Source: Rhodoferax bucti (lineage in GTDB: Bacteria > Pseudomonadota > Gammaproteobacteria > Burkholderiales > Burkholderiaceae_C). Taken from it: a stretch of DNA of 64,000 nt. Position numbers and translations under genes: made by a program. Under the pieces are notes generated by a model. The model was given only the letters and a program-made list of their open reading frames with translations. It made no database searches and was not told the origin of the DNA. The stretch spans positions 1 through 64,000 of the forward strand of contig NZ_VAHD01000006.1 of the NCBI RefSeq assembly GCF_005876985.1. The letters are read 5' to 3'. Shown here one piece after another: positions 62,471-64,000 of the stretch; the stretch's first letter is position 1; each line of letters begins with the position of its first letter.

Positions 62471-63925
62471 ATGTTGATTCAACCTGTTGTTTTGTCTGGC
62501 GGCTCCGGCACCCGTTTGTGGCCCTTGTCCCGCGAAAAGTACCCCAAGCAGTTATTGCCTTTGATCGGGAATGACTCGCTGCTGCAAGCCACGGTGCGTC
62601 GTGTGGAGGGTATTGCGGGCGTGGAGTTGGCTGCGCCTTTGGTAGTGTGCAACGAGGAGTACCGCTTTGTCATCGCGGAGCAGATGCGCTTGATGGGCAA
62701 GCCGGGCACCGTGGTGCTGGAGCCTTTAGGAAGAAATACGGCTCCAGCGCTTACTATTGCTGCGCGAGCAGCTATGAAAAACGGAGCGGACCCGGTTTTG
62801 CTGGTGATGCCTGCAGACCATGTCATTATGGACAAACCAGCGTTTCAGGCTGCCGTGGTGCAGGGTGCTGCGCTGGCTGAAAGCGGTGCTGTGGTGACGT
62901 TTGGCATCACACCGGATGCGCCCGAAACGGGTTATGGCTACATCCAGTCCGGGGCGGCATTTGGCGCGGACGGCGCCAAACAAATCGCTCGCTTTGTGGA
63001 AAAGCCGAACCTCGAAACCGCCCAAGCGTATTTGCGCGAGGGCACCTACTCTTGGAACAGCGGCTTGTTCATGATGAAGGCGTCGGTGTGGTTGGCGGCC
63101 CTGGAGCTTTGCCGCCCCGATATCGCCGGTGCATGTAAAACAGCGTGGGACCAGGGTAGCACCGACGGCGAGTTTGTGCGCGTGGGCAAAGACGCTTTTA
63201 CTGCGTGCCCCAGTGACTCGATTGACTATGCGGTCATGGAGCGTTTGGCCGGTCAAACTGGCGCTGCATCTGTTGGCTTGCCGGTGGGCGTGGTGATTCC
63301 ATTGTCTGCAGGCTGGTCCGACGTAGGGGCCTGGGAGGCCTTGTGGAATGTGTTGCCCAAAGATGCCGACGGCAATGTGGCGCAGGGCGATGTGCTCATG
63401 CAAGACAGTCGCAATACCTTGGCCTTGTCTGAAGGTCGCCTGATTGCGTGTGTGGGCGTGGATGATTTGATCGTGGTGGAAACTGCGGACGCGATTCTGG
63501 TGGCTCACAAAAACAAGACGCAGGACGTCAAGAAAATTGTGGATCGCTTGAAGCAAGCGGGACGCAGTGAAGGCCAGGCGCACCGTAAAGTATTCCGCCC
63601 TTGGGGCTGGTACGACAGCATCGACCATGGTGATCGCTTCCAGGTAAAGCGTATCGTGGTGAAGCCGGGCGCTGCGCTGTCGTTGCAGATGCACCACCAT
63701 CGCGCGGAGCATTGGATTGTGGTGAGCGGTACCGCCAAGGTTACGGTGGGTGACAAAGCCGTACTGCTGTCAGAAAACGAGTCGACTTACATTCCGCTGG
63801 GTACGACACACCGTCTGGAAAACCCTGGCAAGTTGGCGCTGGAGATGATCGAAGTGCAGTCTGGCAGCTACCTGGGCGAGGACGATATCGTCCGCTTTGA
63901 GGATGTGTACGGACGCCAAGTGTGA
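62471..63925 (+). CDS. manC: Mannose-1-phosphate guanylyltransferase / mannose-6-phosphate isomerase
   Basis: A 484-residue bifunctional enzyme. The N-domain has LSGGSGTRLWPLSREKYPKQ and the VMPADHVI region. The C-terminal cupin isomerase domain has RPWGWYDSIDHGDRFQVKRI and SLQMHHHRAEHWIVVSGTAKV. Residues of about 91-105 (APALTIAARAAMKNG) coincide with a forward copy of the dispersed repeat, in the region joining GRNTAPAL to the DPVLLVMPADH motif. ATG 62471 is preferred to TTG 62468. It feeds gmd and fcl. Confidence 0.94.
   Translation: MLIQPVVLSGGSGTRLWPLSREKYPKQLLPLIGNDSLLQATVRRVEGIAGVELAAPLVVCNEEYRFVIAEQMRLMGKPGTVVLEPLGRNTAPALTIAARAAMKNGADPVLLVMPADHVIMDKPAFQAAVVQGAALAESGAVVTFGITPDAPETGYGYIQSGAAFGADGAKQIARFVEKPNLETAQAYLREGTYSWNSGLFMMKASVWLAALELCRPDIAGACKTAWDQGSTDGEFVRVGKDAFTACPSDSIDYAVMERLAGQTGAASVGLPVGVVIPLSAGWSDVGAWEALWNVLPKDADGNVAQGDVLMQDSRNTLALSEGRLIACVGVDDLIVVETADAILVAHKNKTQDVKKIVDRLKQAGRSEGQAHRKVFRPWGWYDSIDHGDRFQVKRIVVKPGAALSLQMHHHRAEHWIVVSGTAKVTVGDKAVLLSENESTYIPLGTTHRLENPGKLALEMIEVQSGSYLGEDDIVRFEDVYGRQV
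62740..62785 (+). repeat. Dispersed repeat, copy C (inside manC)
   Basis: GGCTCCAGCGCTTACTATTG followed by CTGCGCGAGCAGCTATGAAAA matches copy A in 14 consecutive bases (TGCGCGAGCAGCTAT region). It lies in manC and is read in frame as APALTIAARAAMK, resembling the peptides read from copies A and D. Confidence 0.65.
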
Positions 63926-63936
63926 TTTTTTACACA
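63921..63936. promoter_or_regulatory. CRP-like site, imperfect, after manC
   Basis: TGTGA-TTTTTT-ACACA differs from the CRP half-sites in one base. It overlaps the manC stop and lies 15 bp from a TAGTCC palindrome, as in the epsA-galE gap. The T run could alternatively be part of a weak terminator. Confidence 0.35.
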
Positions 63937-63951
63937 TTTTTGCCTTATGCC

Positions 63952-63967
63952 TAGTCCGTTGAGACTA
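63952..63967. promoter_or_regulatory. TAGTCC-N4-RGACTA palindrome, copy 4 (window end)
   Basis: TAGTCC-GTTG-AGACTA, one mismatch from the perfect dyad at 60265. It lies in the non-coding stretch after manC (63926-64000) and so may control a gene beyond the right edge. Confidence 0.55.
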
Positions 63968-64000
63968 TGTCTTTTGACTTGGATGAGCGAGAAAATCGTG

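Noticed and set aside
1..64000. CRISPR arrays, rRNA genes, riboswitches and prophage genes
   Set aside because: I looked for regularly spaced direct repeats, rRNA cores, and phage structural or integrase genes, and saw none.

Overview
The window looks like a chromosomal segment of a Betaproteobacterium of the order Burkholderiales, most likely Comamonadaceae (Rhodoferax/Curvibacter-like). The basis is gene order and protein character: hisCBHAFIE followed by a HIT protein and tatABC, petABC followed by sspAB, pilBCD-coaE-zapD-yacG, and an EpsA/EpsB/XrtB-type exopolysaccharide (EPS) locus. The DNA is mostly GC-rich, except for a clearly AT-richer stretch at about 46-51 kb. The genus is inference.

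Region 1 (1-1.0 kb) is accessory DNA: the 5' end of an IS3-type transposase running off the left edge, and a small VapB/VapC-like toxin-antitoxin pair. The pair has a perfect tandem palindromic operator. The antitoxin tail is built from a palindromic repeat, and the toxin lacks one of the usual PIN-domain acidic residues. Region 2 (1.0-8.3 kb) is a compact plus-strand run: histidine biosynthesis (hisC,B,H,A,F,I,E), a small membrane protein, a HIT protein and the twin-arginine translocase tatABC, closed by a bidirectional terminator. Region 3 (8.3-24 kb) is core housekeeping: a trypsin/PDZ protease, a Nif3-like protein, pdxA, mscL, the cytochrome bc1 operon petABC, sspA/sspB, tRNA-Thr, a DUF721 protein, an M23 peptidase, secA, argJ, a DUF815 ATPase and a Nudix hydrolase. 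Region 4 (23.3-28.7 kb, minus strand) is pilB-pilC-pilD-coaE-zapD-yacG.

Region 5 (28.8-64 kb) is one large EPS locus. Minus-strand genes read from the regulator epsA (about 60 kb) leftward: epsB (initiating sugar-phosphate transferase), epsL, epsD, epsE (Wza-like), epsF (Wzz-like), epsG (BY-kinase-like), exosortase xrtB, epsI, Wzx flippase, pyruvyltransferase, Wzy-like polymerase, acyltransferase, five glycosyltransferases, an exported WbsX/GH99-like protein, ugd, manB, gmd, fcl, then a PEP-CTERM protein, and rfbBDAC. On the plus strand are a prepilin-like protein with a second PEP-CTERM protein, and galE, a second nucleotidyltransferase and manC. The predicted sugar donors are UDP-Glc/Gal/GlcA, GDP-Man/GDP-Fuc and dTDP-Rha. 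Pyruvyl and acyl decoration are likely. Export should follow a Wzx/Wzy/Wza route, with XrtB sorting the two PEP-CTERM proteins.

Two signals go beyond the gene list. First, a palindrome TAGTCC-N4-GGACYA recurs in non-coding DNA next to EPS, pilin and PEP-CTERM genes (32.37, 60.08, 60.27 and 63.95 kb, with a GC-shifted variant at 34.16 kb directly upstream of a promoter). It is a candidate operator for a locus regulator, EpsA being the obvious suspect. Second, a dispersed repeat of about 45-50 bp occurs six times. Three copies lie inside or at the end of coding genes (rfbD, manC, Nudix), and the two internal ones are read in the same frame as a short AARAA(I/M)K-like peptide.
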